DNA from: Halichondria panicea
Taxonomy: Eukaryota > Porifera > Demospongiae > Suberitida > Halichondriidae
Assembly (NCBI RefSeq): GCF_963675165.1
Contig: NC_087390.1
Location: 3,734,001-3,798,000 of the forward strand
Direction of reading: 5' to 3'
DNA length: 64,000 nucleotides
A model generated the notes under the pieces. It was given only the letters and a program-made list of their open reading frames with translations. It had not been told where the DNA came from and searched no databases. This document shows positions 1-12,165 of this stretch, in pieces (the stretch's first letter is position 1; every line of letters begins with the position of its first letter). The position numbers and the translations under genes are program-made.

Positions 1-890
1 ATTAAAGGTTAATTTTGAAGGTCCATAAAATTAAAGTGCAGGAGCATCAGCCACTGCTTATTTAGTATAATTACATTAATTTGTATGTACCCTCACATGC
101 TCTTGAACAACAGAGTATGCTGTATCGTGGACTGTGGTGGTAAACTTCATTAGGAGTGTGTCCACAGCGGTCTACATAGTAGTTTGGTGTATGTACATGT
201 ACAATCATGTAAAATCGTTGTCATGCAATGTGATGATCAAGCTCAAAACAACAACAGGTTACTATTATAGACGGGTAGTAATTTTAGCGTTTTCAGATTT
301 TTCCCTGTTTTTAGGGTACTAATTTTGGCGGATTTGTAGCAAATTCATTAGTATAAAATTTGTCAAAAGATGTACAGTAGGAGTGGTTGAATGGAAAGTT
401 TGGAGTCAGATACAGATGAAAAAATAACCTAGGTTACCTTGCTTTGGTTTGCTGTGGAGAAAGAGTACCTGATAGCTCTCTAAGAAAAATTTAATAATAT
501 AAATAATTATGACTTATCTGCTGCACGCTACATCATTAACCTTTACTTTGAAGGAAGAGAAGCGGTCAAGAGCGAATACTTTTTGGAAAAACGTTCCTAT
601 GTATTTTGTATGTAGTAACTGCTATCAGTGTCGTGAAAATACATTTATAAAAAATCATAGCCTGAAGTATAAGCCTCGATATGAGGGTTGCGTATATTCG
701 AGTGAAACCTCGCCGTTCGCGAAAATACACCAGTCCCCTCTTGCCTAAAGTGCTTACAGAAAATGGTGGGCGTATTTTTGCGAGGGTACGGTAGAAGCAT
801 AGTACTTTTCAGCAATGTAAGCGCTTACATACAACGTGTAACAAAATCTACTATGATAGAAGTTGTTGCGGTAAGGCTATCCATGCTACA
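1..890. other. No gene recognised; left edge
   Basis: AT-rich sequence with no recognisable coding exon on either strand. The exons that follow the last visible VPS50 exon should lie in this direction on the minus strand, but none could be identified here, so the rest of that gene is probably beyond the left edge. Short open frames here carry no family signature. Confidence 0.4.
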
Positions 891-902
891 TGTAGCATGG
901 TG

Positions 903-1153
903 TTTTGGGCGTGGCCTGACCTTCCGTTGAGAAAGGAGGTAGAGTTTCACTGTCAGGATTTGTCTTCTGTAGTTGCAGCCCAATCAAGTTACAACATTTT
1001 TGACGTGAACGGTGTCACTTCCGGTTGCGCAACCGCAAGCACGGTAAAATTGATTAACACCCAGCTGCTACAATTTTTTGCATCAGCGTGTTACAGTGCA
1101 GCAATACAAATCCTGACATAGGCCGACCTCCTTTCTAACGGAAGGTCGGGAGT
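903..1153. repeat. Foldback/MITE, family G copy 1
   Basis: The ends are inverted copies of one another: CTGACCTTCCGTTGAGAAAG on the left and the reverse of it, with small differences, near 1125-1149. The element is flanked by a near-perfect direct repeat of about 10 bp (GTAGCATGGTG at 892-902 and GTAGTATGGTG at 1154-1164), which looks like a target-site duplication. A related copy lies at 55872-56107 and shares internal blocks such as GGTTGCGCAACCG and AATCCTGACATAGG. A 9-11 bp duplication would fit a Mutator-like element; that assignment is inference. It sits just past the last visible VPS50 exon, probably in an intron. Confidence 0.6.
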
Positions 1154-1195
1154 GTAGTATGGTGTAGATACATGTATAAGGCGCCAGGCGAGTAC

Positions 1196-2948
1196 CTGAA
1201 TTTTTCCCAGCTTCTGATACGACTCTTGGACTTGTTCATAACGATCAGCTTTGAATCTGGAGCACAACTTCTCAAGAGCATCTTCAAGCTCTCGCTAATT
1301 ACAAACAGCCAGTCATTAATACGCTAAAGTCAGTGAGCAGCCTACCTCAATATCAGTCTGAATGTCTTGCAGCGACGTGGCCAATTCCCTACAACAAGAA
1401 ACCCTTACACTGAAAGTAAGACCATCACGTACGATCGAAAACCACCCAACTAAAATCACACCAAAATGGTTACATTAATTATTCATTCACTAATTATATC
1501 ATGACTGTACTACGCACGTTACTTTACATGGAAGAATACACACCTGACACAGGAGTACTGCTTGTAGGTTTGGATGACATCCTGACACTCAATACAGATT
1601 TGGGTAGCAGAAGGATAGTCGCACTCCTGAAGTTTACACATGAAATTGCACACAGGTACATCAGAAGAATACACTTATTCAGACATAATTATAATTACCT
1701 GAAGCAATTCCTTCAGTCTTGCATCAGTACGTTGCTACACAGTAAACAATTCAGAGCCAGATAAAAATGTAGTGAAAACCTACCAAGGTCTTGAGAGTTC
1801 TGAGAATGTCCAGCAAAGCTCGCAGTCTCTCCCTTCTTCGATGTTTCGCCAGCAGTCCCAGCCCGCCATGTGACACACCTTTTCTAGCCTCAGTTAACTG
1901 CCTAGACATTTATGAGGGTGTACTTAGTTCCCTGTGCACATGGCATAACATAGTTTGTACCTTCTAGCATTGATGCAAGTAGTAGAGGCTTGTTGTAGAG
2001 ACACTTGAAGCATTGTGACATTCTCTAGTTCCTGGACGTTGAGTATCAACTTACCCAGTAGAGACTATTTTTCATGACCACTAACCTGAACATAAGCTGT
2101 GTAATTTGCAAACACCAAGTCATAGATTTTCCTGTAAATCTGGACAATAGCGCGAAAGTTAAAAACCATTGTAAATTATTATGTACACACTACATACTGC
2201 GTTGTCTTGTGTTTTGAGAACAAATATCCGATCTTCAAGTTTTGGAACGTCCAGCTCTGACTCTGTTCGCTACAAACGTTAAACGTACAATGATTGTAAA
2301 TAGCAGATTGACACCAATGTAAACTTGTACATTTATTACCTTTAGTTCTAGCTCACTACAATCGAATTCTGGTTCACTAAAGTAGGCTTGATCAATATCT
2401 TCAATAACCTGCGATTAACCAACACATAATTATAATTAATAACAACATTGTTCTTACTTCTTCTGTTTTCCTTAAGTCCTCTCTACCATGAGGCAAATCT
2501 GGAGGCTGGAGTGATGGACACTTAAAACAGTCTGTCAATACAATTATACACCTCAATGCTTACAACAGAAAGCACGAGGAACGGTGGTTTCCGTAACTCC
2601 ATATAAACTCCAGAACTATGGCGAAAGGCCCATAAAGCTAGCTTTATAGATAGGATACCGCATGTACCTGAAGAGCATGAATTTCCTCATCTTTCTGTTC
2701 GTCATCATGGCCCTTGCTCTGCAAATTACAGATTCTACTCATCTTTTAGCTTACGATCACAAATTTAAATGGTGTGACTTAAAAGAGTACATCAATGTCA
2801 GATTCCTAGTCTATTGATGCAAACAATGGATTCACAAAGACAAACAACTGAATAACATGATAGATATCTACTTAAGAGACATTCAGACACATTTAACTAC
2901 CTGAAATCCAGAGAGGAACGACTTAACTCTACTTTTTAGGGCAGCCAT
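1196..2948 (-). CDS. VPS50: VPS50 (syndetin), N-terminal 12 exons, gene incomplete
   Basis: VPS50 is the subunit that distinguishes the EARP tethering complex, which returns cargo from endosomes to the surface. Twelve exons read on the minus strand: 2948-2901, 2718-2668, 2520-2458, 2408-2340, 2269-2198, 2139-2086, 2031-1961, 1901-1784, 1734-1699, 1626-1544, 1388-1346 and 1294-1196. All have AG/GT borders, and the phases join into 269 codons without a stop. The start chosen is the ATG at 2948 (MAALKSRVKSFLSGFQ). Conserved stretches match metazoan VPS50 in order: IDQAYFSEPEFD, LVFANYTAYVQELENV, GLGLLAKHRRRERL, QRTDARLKELLQ, ECDYPSATQICIECQ, and RYEQVQESYQKLGKIQ, which ends the visible part. The family protein is roughly 960 residues, so about 70% is missing beyond the left edge. 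Most introns are only 70-200 bp. It starts about 420 bp from the first visible SUGCT exon, in head-to-head arrangement. Confidence 0.9.
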
Positions 2949-3365
2949 GAATTGTCCAATATCTTTTACTCGCAAACCACACCCCGTAATGGGGCGTGTG
3001 GCCACTTGACCCTTGACCTTAGCTAAGACAGCTGGAAACCACTCCCTTGGGGAGTGGTTTGCAACTTTGCATACCTATTTATGTAGCCTCGATTTAAGGC
3101 CGGTACGTACAGCCTGGATTCGAGGCTAGGCTAGAATATCTGAGTACCAACAATTTTTCTATGGCGTTTGTATACAGATCTACTACTATCAGCAAAGTCT
3201 GTATACATGCTGTTGAGGGCTTAAAACACTGCTGTAGATTTTTAAGCACTGCTGAAAATAAATCTACTCTTCCTCTGAGTGGAATCAGGGTATTGGATTT
3301 CACAAGGTACTAGCTAGCTAGATCTAGATTTAGTACTACGTTAGAAAATGTTTTTTATTTAATAG
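2949..3365. promoter_or_regulatory. VPS50-SUGCT intergenic region with hairpins
   Basis: This is the spacer between two divergent genes, so it probably holds the VPS50 promoter and part of the SUGCT 5' region. It contains two stem-loops: a perfect 11-bp stem at 3036-3060 (AAACCACTCCC and its reverse around TTG) and a weaker one at about 2974-3001 built on CCACACCCC. The block CCACTTGACC..TTAGCTAA near 3001-3023 recurs near 16925 and 36124, so at least part is repeat-derived. No TATA box or named transcription-factor site could be called with confidence. Confidence 0.35.
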
Positions 3366-6300
3366 GATTCTTGCGGGTCCTTTCTGCACTATGCTCCTCG
3401 GAGATTTAGGTGCGGAAGTTATCAAGGTTGAGAGGCTAGGTACGGTGGTCCATTGTTATCCGTTCTGCATGTGTCTTTTTTATCAATATTCCGTCCAGAA
3501 ACATTTGCGAATGCTGGGGAATGCAACTGTTGTTTGAAATAAGGCCCCTTTCTAATTTGCGCCACCGGGCAATAATTAACACCATAATTGCTAGTTCTTG
3601 GTTTGAATACCGTATATCTTAATTCCATCCCACATACTTTTCGGGGCAATTTTCATTGTTCTATTCAGCGGACACTCTGGTGCTTTAATTTTACATCCGG
3701 ACAATACCTTGAAACGTTGAGATACATTCCAAGCAACGTAGTTTTGTTGCCAGCAAGAGTGCTTCAAGTTAGATACCTTTGAGGATTAGCTAGTTGTGCA
3801 ACTATTCAGTCGTACACTATTCTATTATATTTAGCTAGTTCGCATGCAGCTGCATGCTTGTTATTCCGGACACTTCGAGTTTATACTGTAGTCTCCATGC
3901 ATTTACCAGCCACTAAATTTGAGAGTGTTCATGCAGTTGCATGTGCTTTTTAATTTTCACAGTGCGCACTAAAGGATATGTTCCAATTATACCCGGACAA
4001 TTTCTATTTAGAACATAATTATACGGTAATTATGTACACTAGAGCTAACCTCAAAAACGTTATAATAGTAAAAAGCGGTGCCTTAATTAAAAGATCACCT
4101 TTTTGGAAGGACCCATGTTACCCATGTAACACATGCCCTAGCCTAGCTCGTTCAGGTCCCAAATTTTTTCTCCTGATTATAGAGTGCCGGCATGGAGACT
4201 ATAATAATTGCTGTAAGTATTATTATGTTGGATATTGCGCTTTATGAAATTCTTTTGTTGTTGCAGTAACTGGCGATGATACTAGAACGTGGGGACCACC
4301 ATTTGCAAACTCAGAGAGTACATATTTTCTGTCTATCAATCGCAACAAAAAGGTGAATCTGCCTCGATCATCCTTTATCACAAATTATGTGTTTTGCTTA
4401 CAAGTACTTCATGTATCTATAATTATATCTACAGAGTGTAGCACTTGACATTAAAAGTGATGGTGGGAAAGAGATTATCCGACAGGTAATTCTTAATTCA
4501 AATCTATTTTATTATTACGGTTACCCTAATCTTGTCAGCTAGCATCCACGAGTGATGTGTTAGTGGAAAATTTTGTTCCTGGGACATTGGATCGACAAGG
4601 ACTAGGCTATGAAGATTTAAGTGCTGTCAACAAGAAGCTCATCTTTTGCTCCATCACAGGATTTGGAAGCACTGGGCCTTATGCTAGTAGAGCTGGCTAT
4701 GATGTAATTGCTTCTGGTGTTGGTGGACTCATGCACATAACGGGATCAAAAGTAACTATAACTTTTTGTTACGTGTATGTATTTAGCAGGTATTGAATAA
4801 TAATGTCGGAATTGCCTACAGGATGGTGAACCTGTTAAAACCGGTGTAGCTCTGACTGATCTTTCTACTGGGCTATATGCACACAGTGCCATTTTAGCTG
4901 CACTATTGCAGAGGCGTCAAACACACCAGGGACAATGGATACAGTGCAATCTTTTGTCAACTCAGGTGCAATTACAATTTAAATTCTGCCCATTACATTG
5001 TTTTATTAATTCCCTTTAGGTTTCTTTACTCACTCACATTGCTAGTAATTATCTTAATTCCAACGTGGAGGCCACTAGAATTGGAAGTGCTCATGCAAGT
5101 ATCGTTCCTTATCAGGTATGTGTGAAAGGTTTGTTGCGGCCATAGTGTTTTTAATCATGTGCAGGAGTGTGCAAAGTTCCGTGTACTTAATTTCTGTTGT
5201 TTGAACAGTTCGCTTCACATTGTAGGCATTTGAGACTAGCGATGGTTGGCTAGTGGTTGGTGCTGGCAATGATAAACTGTTCGCTAACTTGTGTAAAAGC
5301 ATTGGACATGCTCAATTATCATCAGATGAGCGATTCTGTAGTAACCACTGCAGAGTTAACAATAGAAAAATTCTGGTTGAACTCTTGTCAGAAATGTAAG
5401 CTTGTGTACTTGTGAAGAGGACTGTGCCGCATGTTGAGCATTTTTCATGTGTATACAAAATGCCTGCATAATTAGATATGCTCTGTGATAGTGAATTCAC
5501 GCGTATGCGCATTTCTTTACTGCAGATTCCGACCTGAGCCAACTAGTCACTGGCTGCAAGTGTTAGAAGGTTCTGGCATTGCATACGGCCCCATTAATGA
5601 TCTTCCACAGGTTTTCTCTGATCCTCAGGTGTGTTACATGTATATACATCTGTTGATGTATAGATATTTTTCCCAATTGGAGAGTAATGTGATACATGCT
5701 CCATTTTTCGTAGAGATCGAGTTTCAAGCAATAATTATGCCTCGGTGTGCACATGCGCAGCGAGGTATACGGCAGTGTATTTATGTGTCTGTGTGTAGAC
5801 TGCTAGTATAGTTGATTAAAGATAAAGTGTATGAGCTTCTATAGGCTTCAAGTCCTGTTTTCTTGGATTTGATTTAAAAAATGCTTCGTTCTCGAGTTAG
5901 GGCTACAATGTAGTTTGCTTACTTTGAAGGCTGTAATCTCTTCAGATTCGTCTGAAACAAAATCTGTTATATATTATACTTAGGAAGAACGCTGTAATAG
6001 TGAGGAAAGAACTGCAAAGCGCAGCAGCCATTAATTAACTTTTGGCACAACGATCAGGTCAATCATTTCCCAGTCTCTATTGCACAATTATTGCAACTAG
6101 CTTTCCATCGTGGCAATATCTCTGTATGCCCATGCATGTCACGTATTAGTACATGTACAGGGCTACACTGAGGGGGGCGAGGGGGGTAATTCGCCCCCCC
6201 TGGGCACAGTTCCCCCCCCCCCCCCTAGGATCTGGCAGGTTCATGTGTACTCCTATAATTCTGATGACTTCGCCCCTCCTACATTTTAATTTGTCCAATT

Positions 6301-7386
6301 CGCCCCCCCTGATCCAAAATCCTGGATGCAGCCCTGATGTACGTACGGTTCTCTCCCGCTTGCTTGTTTCCAAGTTTTGATGCTCCCAATTCTAGCAATT
6401 TTTCAAATGCATAATTACATGTGTGTGGTTAATAATTATTGGCTATATTGCAATTCCTTCGTGCTTACAAAAAAGTTCGTAACCGTATTTCGTGGGACAT
6501 CACTTGCGTCCCTGTACCTCTACACATGTATGTCAACTAGTGTATATTATACTAAATAGTGCCATTGTTATTTCAATACATGCATACATTATGTGCATTG
6601 TATGAGCATAAAGTGTCTTGCAGGTGCGACATATGGAAGCTGTCCAGACTGTTCAACATAGAGCTGCTGGAGAAATAAAACTCTTGAGTAAGTTTTATGT
6701 GGCAATTCACTTACAATTTATACTCACATTTTTCCAGTAGAACAAAGTTTACACGCAGTTTTCTATTAAACGTAGATAAAATTGACAGGACTGCGAAATT
6801 ATTCTACCGCAATACATTCAACGTAACTATCCCGAATATTTAAAATTGGGCAGTTCGAAAATTTGCACCAACGAAAATTACTCGGTGTATGCATTACAAT
6901 GCTTTTGTACTTGTGCTAGCCTCGATATTATCGTTCTCGAGGTCAACACAAAGCTCTATGGTCTCAAGGAGGTTTCTGAGCAAAATTGGCGAAAATTAAA
7001 ATATATAACCCAACTGAAAAATAGTGTTTTAAACTTACGTCTAGAGACTAAAAACTCGGCTAGAAGTAGTTCTTTCACACTACAGGTAGGAGAAAACCAA
7101 TTAGATTAACTAAGGTCAAGTGCTGCACCTCCTCTGCAAACTATGTATAGGTATTATTCATGCAAGAGTTGTATTACCAGTACAGTACGACAAGGGCATG
7201 ACGTAATACCTACTTATGCAATAATAGGGTGGTGGGTGGTCCTGGGTATTACCAATATCATCCAGGTATATTGACCACATCCTAGGTGATATTGATATTA
7301 CCCAGCCAGGCATGTACTGTATTTTTATTATGCCTCGGGCGTAGCCGCACGAGAGATACTGTAAAGCTGACTGTGTGTCTGTCTAT

Positions 7387-7419
<33 letters not shown>

Positions 7420-8650
7420 TGTGCGTGTGCGTGTGGGTGTGTGTGTGTGTGTGTGTGTGTATTCCAACTGTAACTGGTTGCAATGCGCCCACAACTAACA
7501 GTTTGTATAGGCTTCTAGCCACGTACGTTCTCTTGGATTTTGATTAGTGGATTTGCAAAATAAATCTTCGTTCTCGAGTGACTATAATTCGACTCACAGT
7601 GAAGCTGTTGCAGTCTTTCATTATAGCATCATCTGTTCGCACAAACTTTCTACCATAGAAACTTGATTATTGGCGCATGCATGCGCTCATGAGGTCAATT
7701 GATATCAGAGCTCTTTACGCGTATATTGAGAATGCGCCTATAATGCAGTCATTTTCGAGCCCCACCCAGTAACTGGATGTCTCTGTGATGAGAGCTCAAT
7801 CGTAAGCTGGCTAGCAAGTGATCAAGCAGGCAATCTTAACTGGATCATGCTGTTACGTTGCAGTCAGTTCATTAATTTTACATCATAATAATTAGCTAGA
7901 AAGTGAGCAAGCAGGCATGCAATCCTAACTGGATCTATATCATACTGTTATGTTACAAAAATTATGCATGGTACAGCTTTGCAGTTCTTTTCTGCAAAGC
8001 TGCACTGTTGCAGCAACCATTATAGACTTCGAACTTTTGGCATCTGATGGTAAATCATTTCCCACTCTTACGATCATGTGTGTCGTATTTTGCTACTTAG
8101 CTTAGCTTAGAAACTTTGTGCAAACAGATGATGCTATGATTATGAGGAGACTATATACACGTAACTAGAGAAAGAGTGTGCAAATCCATGAATCAAAATC
8201 CATGGTTGCGCGGCTATAGTAGCGTATAGAAGCTTTTAGCTTTTGTCGCATTGCAACCGTTGCACACAGCACACACACACAGTCATATTTACGTGCAGCT
8301 ATATATACACCTCAAGGCATATGAGCAAAAATCTGCAGACATTTTAATTAATGTGCAATCAAATTTTGCGATCTTCCTTTTACGAAGCAATTAGCATTTG
8401 CAAAGTTCGCATAATGCTATAGGTTTGATGCTTCCAAAACATTGAATAGATATAGCTATAGTAATAATTATTATTATAATTGTATATAGGCCCAGCAGTG
8501 AAGTACAGTGGTTTCTGTTCTGGTAAGATGACAGCTCCTCCAGTGCTAGGTGAACATACGGTCAGTGTTTTACGAGATATTCTGAACTATGGACCAGAGC
8601 AGATTGAAGAACTAAAAGACTCTGGTTGCATATCTGAGCTGAAGCACTAG
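3366..8650 (+). CDS. SUGCT: SUGCT, class III CoA-transferase, first exon not found
   Basis: SUGCT moves CoA from succinyl-CoA to glutarate in mitochondria. Ten exons read: 3366-3439, 4267-4352, 4435-4485, 4539-4751, 4822-4965, 5020-5115, 5226-5395, 5526-5628, 6624-6687 and 8490-8650. All borders are AG/GT and phases agree, giving 386 codons and a TAG stop at 8648. Family hallmarks are present: [20 protein letters not shown] at the N-terminal nucleotide-binding fold, [24 protein letters not shown], and [12 protein letters not shown], whose Asp is the residue expected to carry the catalytic carboxylate. ASIVPYQAF and [15 protein letters not shown] follow. The human protein is about 440 residues, so some 50 N-terminal residues, including any mitochondrial signal, are missing. 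A stop precedes the first visible exon in frame, so an upstream exon is required, and none was recognised before 3366. The last two introns (about 1.0 and 1.8 kb) are filled with repeats. Confidence 0.92.
5735..5965. repeat. Family C repeat in SUGCT intron
   Basis: One copy of the commonest repeat in the window. It starts TGCCTCGGTG..GCGAGGTATACGG, passes through a GTGTGTCTG-type simple tract, then GCTTCTATAGGCTTC, TTCTCGAGTTAGGGCTA and GAAGGCTGTAATCTCTTCAG. These blocks recur in the same order, or reversed, near 7331, 8150, 16180, 36220, 39287, 41490, 59360 and 62936. No open frame and no transposase. It lies inside the large intron 5629-6623. Confidence 0.7.
6158..6345. repeat. Family J MITE with C-run interior
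   Basis: The left end GGGCTACACTGAGGGGGGCG and right end CCTGGATGCAGCCCTG are imperfect inverted copies. Between them lie long C runs (for example 6212-6225) and CGCCCCCCCT blocks. Related copies lie near 40668-40930 and 60694-60870, which share ATCCAGGATTTTGG-like ends and the CTATAATT..GATGACTT core. Located in the SUGCT intron 5629-6623. Confidence 0.55.
7331..7640. repeat. Family C repeat with GT microsatellite
   Basis: A second family C copy (TGCCTCGGGCGTAGCCGCAC start, then the usual GCTTCTAGCCACGT, TTCTCGAGTGACTATA and AAGCTGTTGCAGTCTTTCAT blocks). Its simple tract has expanded to a GT/GC microsatellite at about 7389-7460. This creates open frames on both strands that are only translated dinucleotide repeat. 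It lies in the last SUGCT intron (6688-8489), which otherwise holds no recognised feature except a partial reversed C copy near 8150-8300. Confidence 0.65.
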
Positions 8651-9152
8651 AAGACTCTGGTTGCATTTTAATAATAATTTTACAATCAAACACTTGTGCT
8701 AATTGCCCTGCGGCATATTTTTTTGTTCGAAAAGTTATAATTATGGACAGATCGAAGTCTGTGGTTACTATTAATAGAGAAGGATAGAAGCAAAAAAGTT
8801 ATAATTATGTACGTGAATTAATTAGACAAGCTCCTACTGTGTATGTCATAGGAGCTTAAGTCTAATTAAACATAGCGCATTATTTTGTATCAGTTTATAC
8901 AGTGTACTCTCCGAATAGTGAACACATCGGTACCAAAGCCGTCCTTTGTTAATAAATAGAACATTTTCTAGTTACATGTATAACTGTTAAGGAATTGATT
9001 TCTACAACCAGCTAGTAAGTAATCTATTAATTTTCAATGGGCTATCAACAAAATCAACAAAACATATACCAGTGTTTAAATGAATCACAGAGGCCGCACC
9101 ATCTTTAGTGGCAAGTCCCAATTTTTGTTTTGCTCAAATTGAGCACCAAAAT
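8651..9152. other. SUGCT downstream region, no gene seen
   Basis: AT-rich 3' flank of SUGCT. A copy of the end of its last exon (GACTCTGGTTGCAT) is repeated just after the stop at 8653-8667, a short tandem duplication of the coding end. A short hairpin near 8829-8866 is built on AGACAAGCTCCTA and its reverse. Nothing else supportable. Confidence 0.4.
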
Positions 9153-9400
9153 ACCGTATAGCGGGAAAGCTGCCATTAATTTTGGCTCGAGAGACCTCAG
9201 TATAAAATGTCCGCAGTTGTAATATTTGCATGTGTTTCAATGACAGGAAACCACCCACCAAGAGCTTTGCATGTGAAATACCAGCCGGTGCATTAGCCAG
9301 TTTTAATTTTTGCTGCGTTAACTGCTTTGGCCTCGAAAAACGGGGGTTGCACCTCACGAATGACTTAAGATGCTGAGTCAGCAGCCAAGAAGAGTACAAT
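9153..9400. repeat. Family B MITE copy 1
   Basis: Starts TACCGTATAGCGGGAAA and contains the blocks GGCTCGAGAGACCTCAG, TTTCAATGACAGGAAACCAC and AAGAGCTTTGCATGTGAAAT, shared with copies at 19545-19770 and, reversed, 20015-20165. The right part (GCCTCGAAAAACG, CCTCACGAA) corresponds to the end of the 19.5 kb copy. The open frame running through it on the minus strand is a shadow without family similarity. Confidence 0.6.
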
Positions 9401-9660
9401 AACTGCTGCTGCGCAAGAGTTTGGAGTAGACATTCAAAACGCCTGTTTCGAATAATTACCCATCTCGTTAGGCACCTTCTCTACAGACGTTGCTAGGAGA
9501 TAATGTTTAATCAAGTAAATACAGCTACTATTATAGTTTGGGGGGAGGAAGGAATCGTTAGCTCGCCGGAAAATGTTGGCCCATACTCATTATTATTATT
9601 TTGTTATTGCATGTATAGCTACACTAGATGTAACCTCGTCCAGTTTGAGTTGTATATTGT

Positions 9661-9826
9661 GTCTACATCTGATGTAGTAGCCTCATCTCCTGGTCGAGTT
9701 GTCTCTAAAATAACGCTATGGTGACCTAGCGGTTCTTTAGAAACACTCGGCCTGGGGACTCTACCTAGCGTAATTCTTTTAGAGGCAGCTCGGCCTGGAG
9801 ATGAGGCTACTACATCAGATGTAGAC
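9661..9826. repeat. 166-bp element with perfect 30-bp inverted ends
   Basis: Positions 9661-9690 and 9797-9826 are perfect inverted copies over 30 bp, containing CATCTGATGTAGTAGCCTCA. The inside carries a weaker inverted pair around CTCGGCCTGG. Perfect arms suggest a recently moved or conversion-maintained element. No obvious target duplication was found. Confidence 0.7.
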
Positions 9827-10326
9827 TAGATCACGCATGATGCACACAATAATCCCCCAAAATTAGGCCTTGACAATTTAATTATGCTCTTTTTTGCCTA
9901 TTTCTTTTCGCCTATTCTTCCAGTTTGGTGTACCCGTTTAAAGACATATCACTCTCATTCTGTAAAGACAATTACAGAAAATGAAATATAATCCTCTAGG
10001 GCTAGGTTTTGCAAAAGAAAAAAGAGTTTTGTAACGAAAATGCTCCTCGATATATGCCTGCCTAGTGCTTACAGTACATGCAGTAGTAGATGTCTGGCTA
10101 CAGAACTAAGTGAAAGTAGGTCTACCAGACTATACTTTTTTTTATGAGGGTCAAATTATGCTAGTTCCTAAAAGTCTCCTTATTATTTTCAAAAATTATG
10201 CTAGCATAATTTGCCAAGGCTGAAGCCCTAACCGCAGCACTATAAAAGGACCTCGATCCCCATAGCAACGATTCAGCAAAGGCATGCCAGATTTTGCAGC
10301 CATCAAAGAGCTATAGTTGAGCAACA

Positions 10327-10535
10327 CGTCGTCAAGGGCGTATATCAGTACACGTAGCTAGCTGATCGAGTTCAAACGTGGCCGGAGGAATGTGTGCATT
10401 TGCATGAAGTGCTAAAAATAGAAATGTCTATTTTTAGCATTTCATGCACAATCGTGCACATTCATCCGCCCACGTTTGAACTCTGCTCATATAGGAGTTG
10501 CATGCCCTCTCTTCTTTTATACGCCCTTGACGTCG
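10327..10535. repeat. Foldback element (family O)
   Basis: An imperfect hairpin about 200 bp long. The left arm has GTCGTCAAGGGCGTAT, GAGTTCAAACGTGG and GCATTTGCATGAAGTGCTA; the right arm has them reversed, ending ATACGCCCTTGACGTCG. The loop is the A/T stretch AAATAGAAATGTCTATTT. No coding capacity. The GTTCAAACGTGG block carries a TGACGTCG-like site at each outer end. Confidence 0.6.
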
Positions 10536-12165
10536 TATCGTATCCTACAGATACTCCTTGTCCAAGTGTTGTGCAAAAATTCTGCATGTTCTTTGCGACG
10601 TCCTGACCATGCATAAACGATATTATTGTTACCCGATACCAGCGGATGATTAGCGCACATGCGCAAGGAGTCAATACGAAGTACACGATAATTATCCGCC
10701 CACGTCGCATGTTTTTGCTGAGTGTAATCATAGATTTTTTTTATTTTTTTTTTAATTTAAGAAATTTTATTCATATGCATAAGGGTAGGTCAGGTAGCTC
10801 AGATGGCTAGTGTGAAGACTTCCCCTGGACAACACAAAAACAGAGAAATAAAACAGGAGCTACAGCTAATTATAATAATTATTACACAAAAAGCTACTGT
10901 TGAAGAGTTAGCTCTTCAATCTATGGTGTAATCAGCTCGGAGGCTCTGCACCGCGCCTGTCGTACCTCTATATGGTTTCACTGGGACAATACCCCCGTCC
11001 CCAAGCTTTACTTGTTCTTGTTTTTGTCTAGCCTCGACCCCATGCAGGCCATATGCACTTCTTCAGGGAAGTGGGCCTGGTAGTACTGTGTTGCTGATGT
11101 AGAGATGTTAGTACCAAATCGATTCTCATCATTATTTTGTTCTTATCGAACTCCTCGAGCTATCACTCATCAGGTCTGTTTTTTCGTAGGCATCAAGCCA
11201 CGCGTACACACCAGTTGGCCTGGCGTTAACATAATAAGGGGTGACTTTGTGAAAGTTTACAGAGTGCCCTTGTCTGTTTTCGGCACTTTTAACCCCATAC
11301 ATGATACGTTATTACCTGAGGGTGTACGCTGCAGTTTGGTACCAATGTCGTCATATGTCCCAATCATTCCAGAATAATTATACAGTATATATAGCGGTAA
11401 ATTTAGCAACAAAATGATAAAATCTCGCCATGCATGCACTATATTTATAGGCCTTGCCCAATTATGCTTAAAAGTTTGCCTATTATTAGTTTAGTCTCCA
11501 GTCTCATGCATTGTACCTCTAATAATTAGTTTAATTTTTAATTATTATCCCAATAAAAATCATCAACGAGTTGCAACATCAGACGCTTAGGCTGGCATAA
11601 TGCTAATGCTCCACCGCACCTATTAGTCTCAAAATTATGCTAGCATAATAATATTGGCAAAGCCTAAGAGACACTAAATACAACATTTAATTTAGCAGTT
11701 ATCAGCGGAATTGGCAAACAAATACTGTGCTCCACACTGTAAATAAATTAATGGAAACTTTCTGGCTGCGAAAATTTGGTGCATACATGTACATGTAGCA
11801 GATGCTATGTAAATCTCACCTTTTATGAGGATTGCACCCATATATCCTCTGCTACCGTGGTTCAAGTACAATCGTGATCTTTGCAAAACCTATACTGCAT
11901 GGTCTGGTATAACACAATCTTTGCCAGATCGCAAACGGGTAAATTTTTTGTCGATTTGGCTCATTTGCAGTATATATACACTGCCCAACTAACCAATCAC
12001 CTCTTCCACAACACTCTAAAACTCTTTTTGAGCGAAAAACATGTACCAAGACACTTGTACAGTGTGAGATACTCCGTAATATATATACATGTAAGTATTT
12101 TCACACAAGTGTTTACCACAAAAGTATACAAACAAATGTTGTTGCTTCTAAAAACAGCCGGGGAC
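10536..12165. other. Repeat-rich intergenic stretch between SUGCT and PIP4K2
   Basis: Contains a T-rich tract (10733-10755), a fragment of the family H palindrome around 10945-10970 (GCACCGCGCCTGTCGTACCT, complete at 13371-13513), and a copy of the AGGCC..CTTCAGGGAAGTGGGCCTGG motif at about 11030-11085 that belongs to family P. No exon, RNA gene or long meaningful frame was recognised. It is the 3' flank of both neighbouring genes, which converge here. Confidence 0.4.

Noticed and set aside
7282..7522. Overlapping open frames on both strands
   Set aside because: They are translations of a GT/AC microsatellite (long runs of Cys-Val or His-Thr) inside family C, not proteins.
10795..10830. GTAGCTCAGATGGCTAGTG as a tRNA A-box or SINE head
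   Set aside because: No matching B-box, acceptor stem or cloverleaf could be found downstream.
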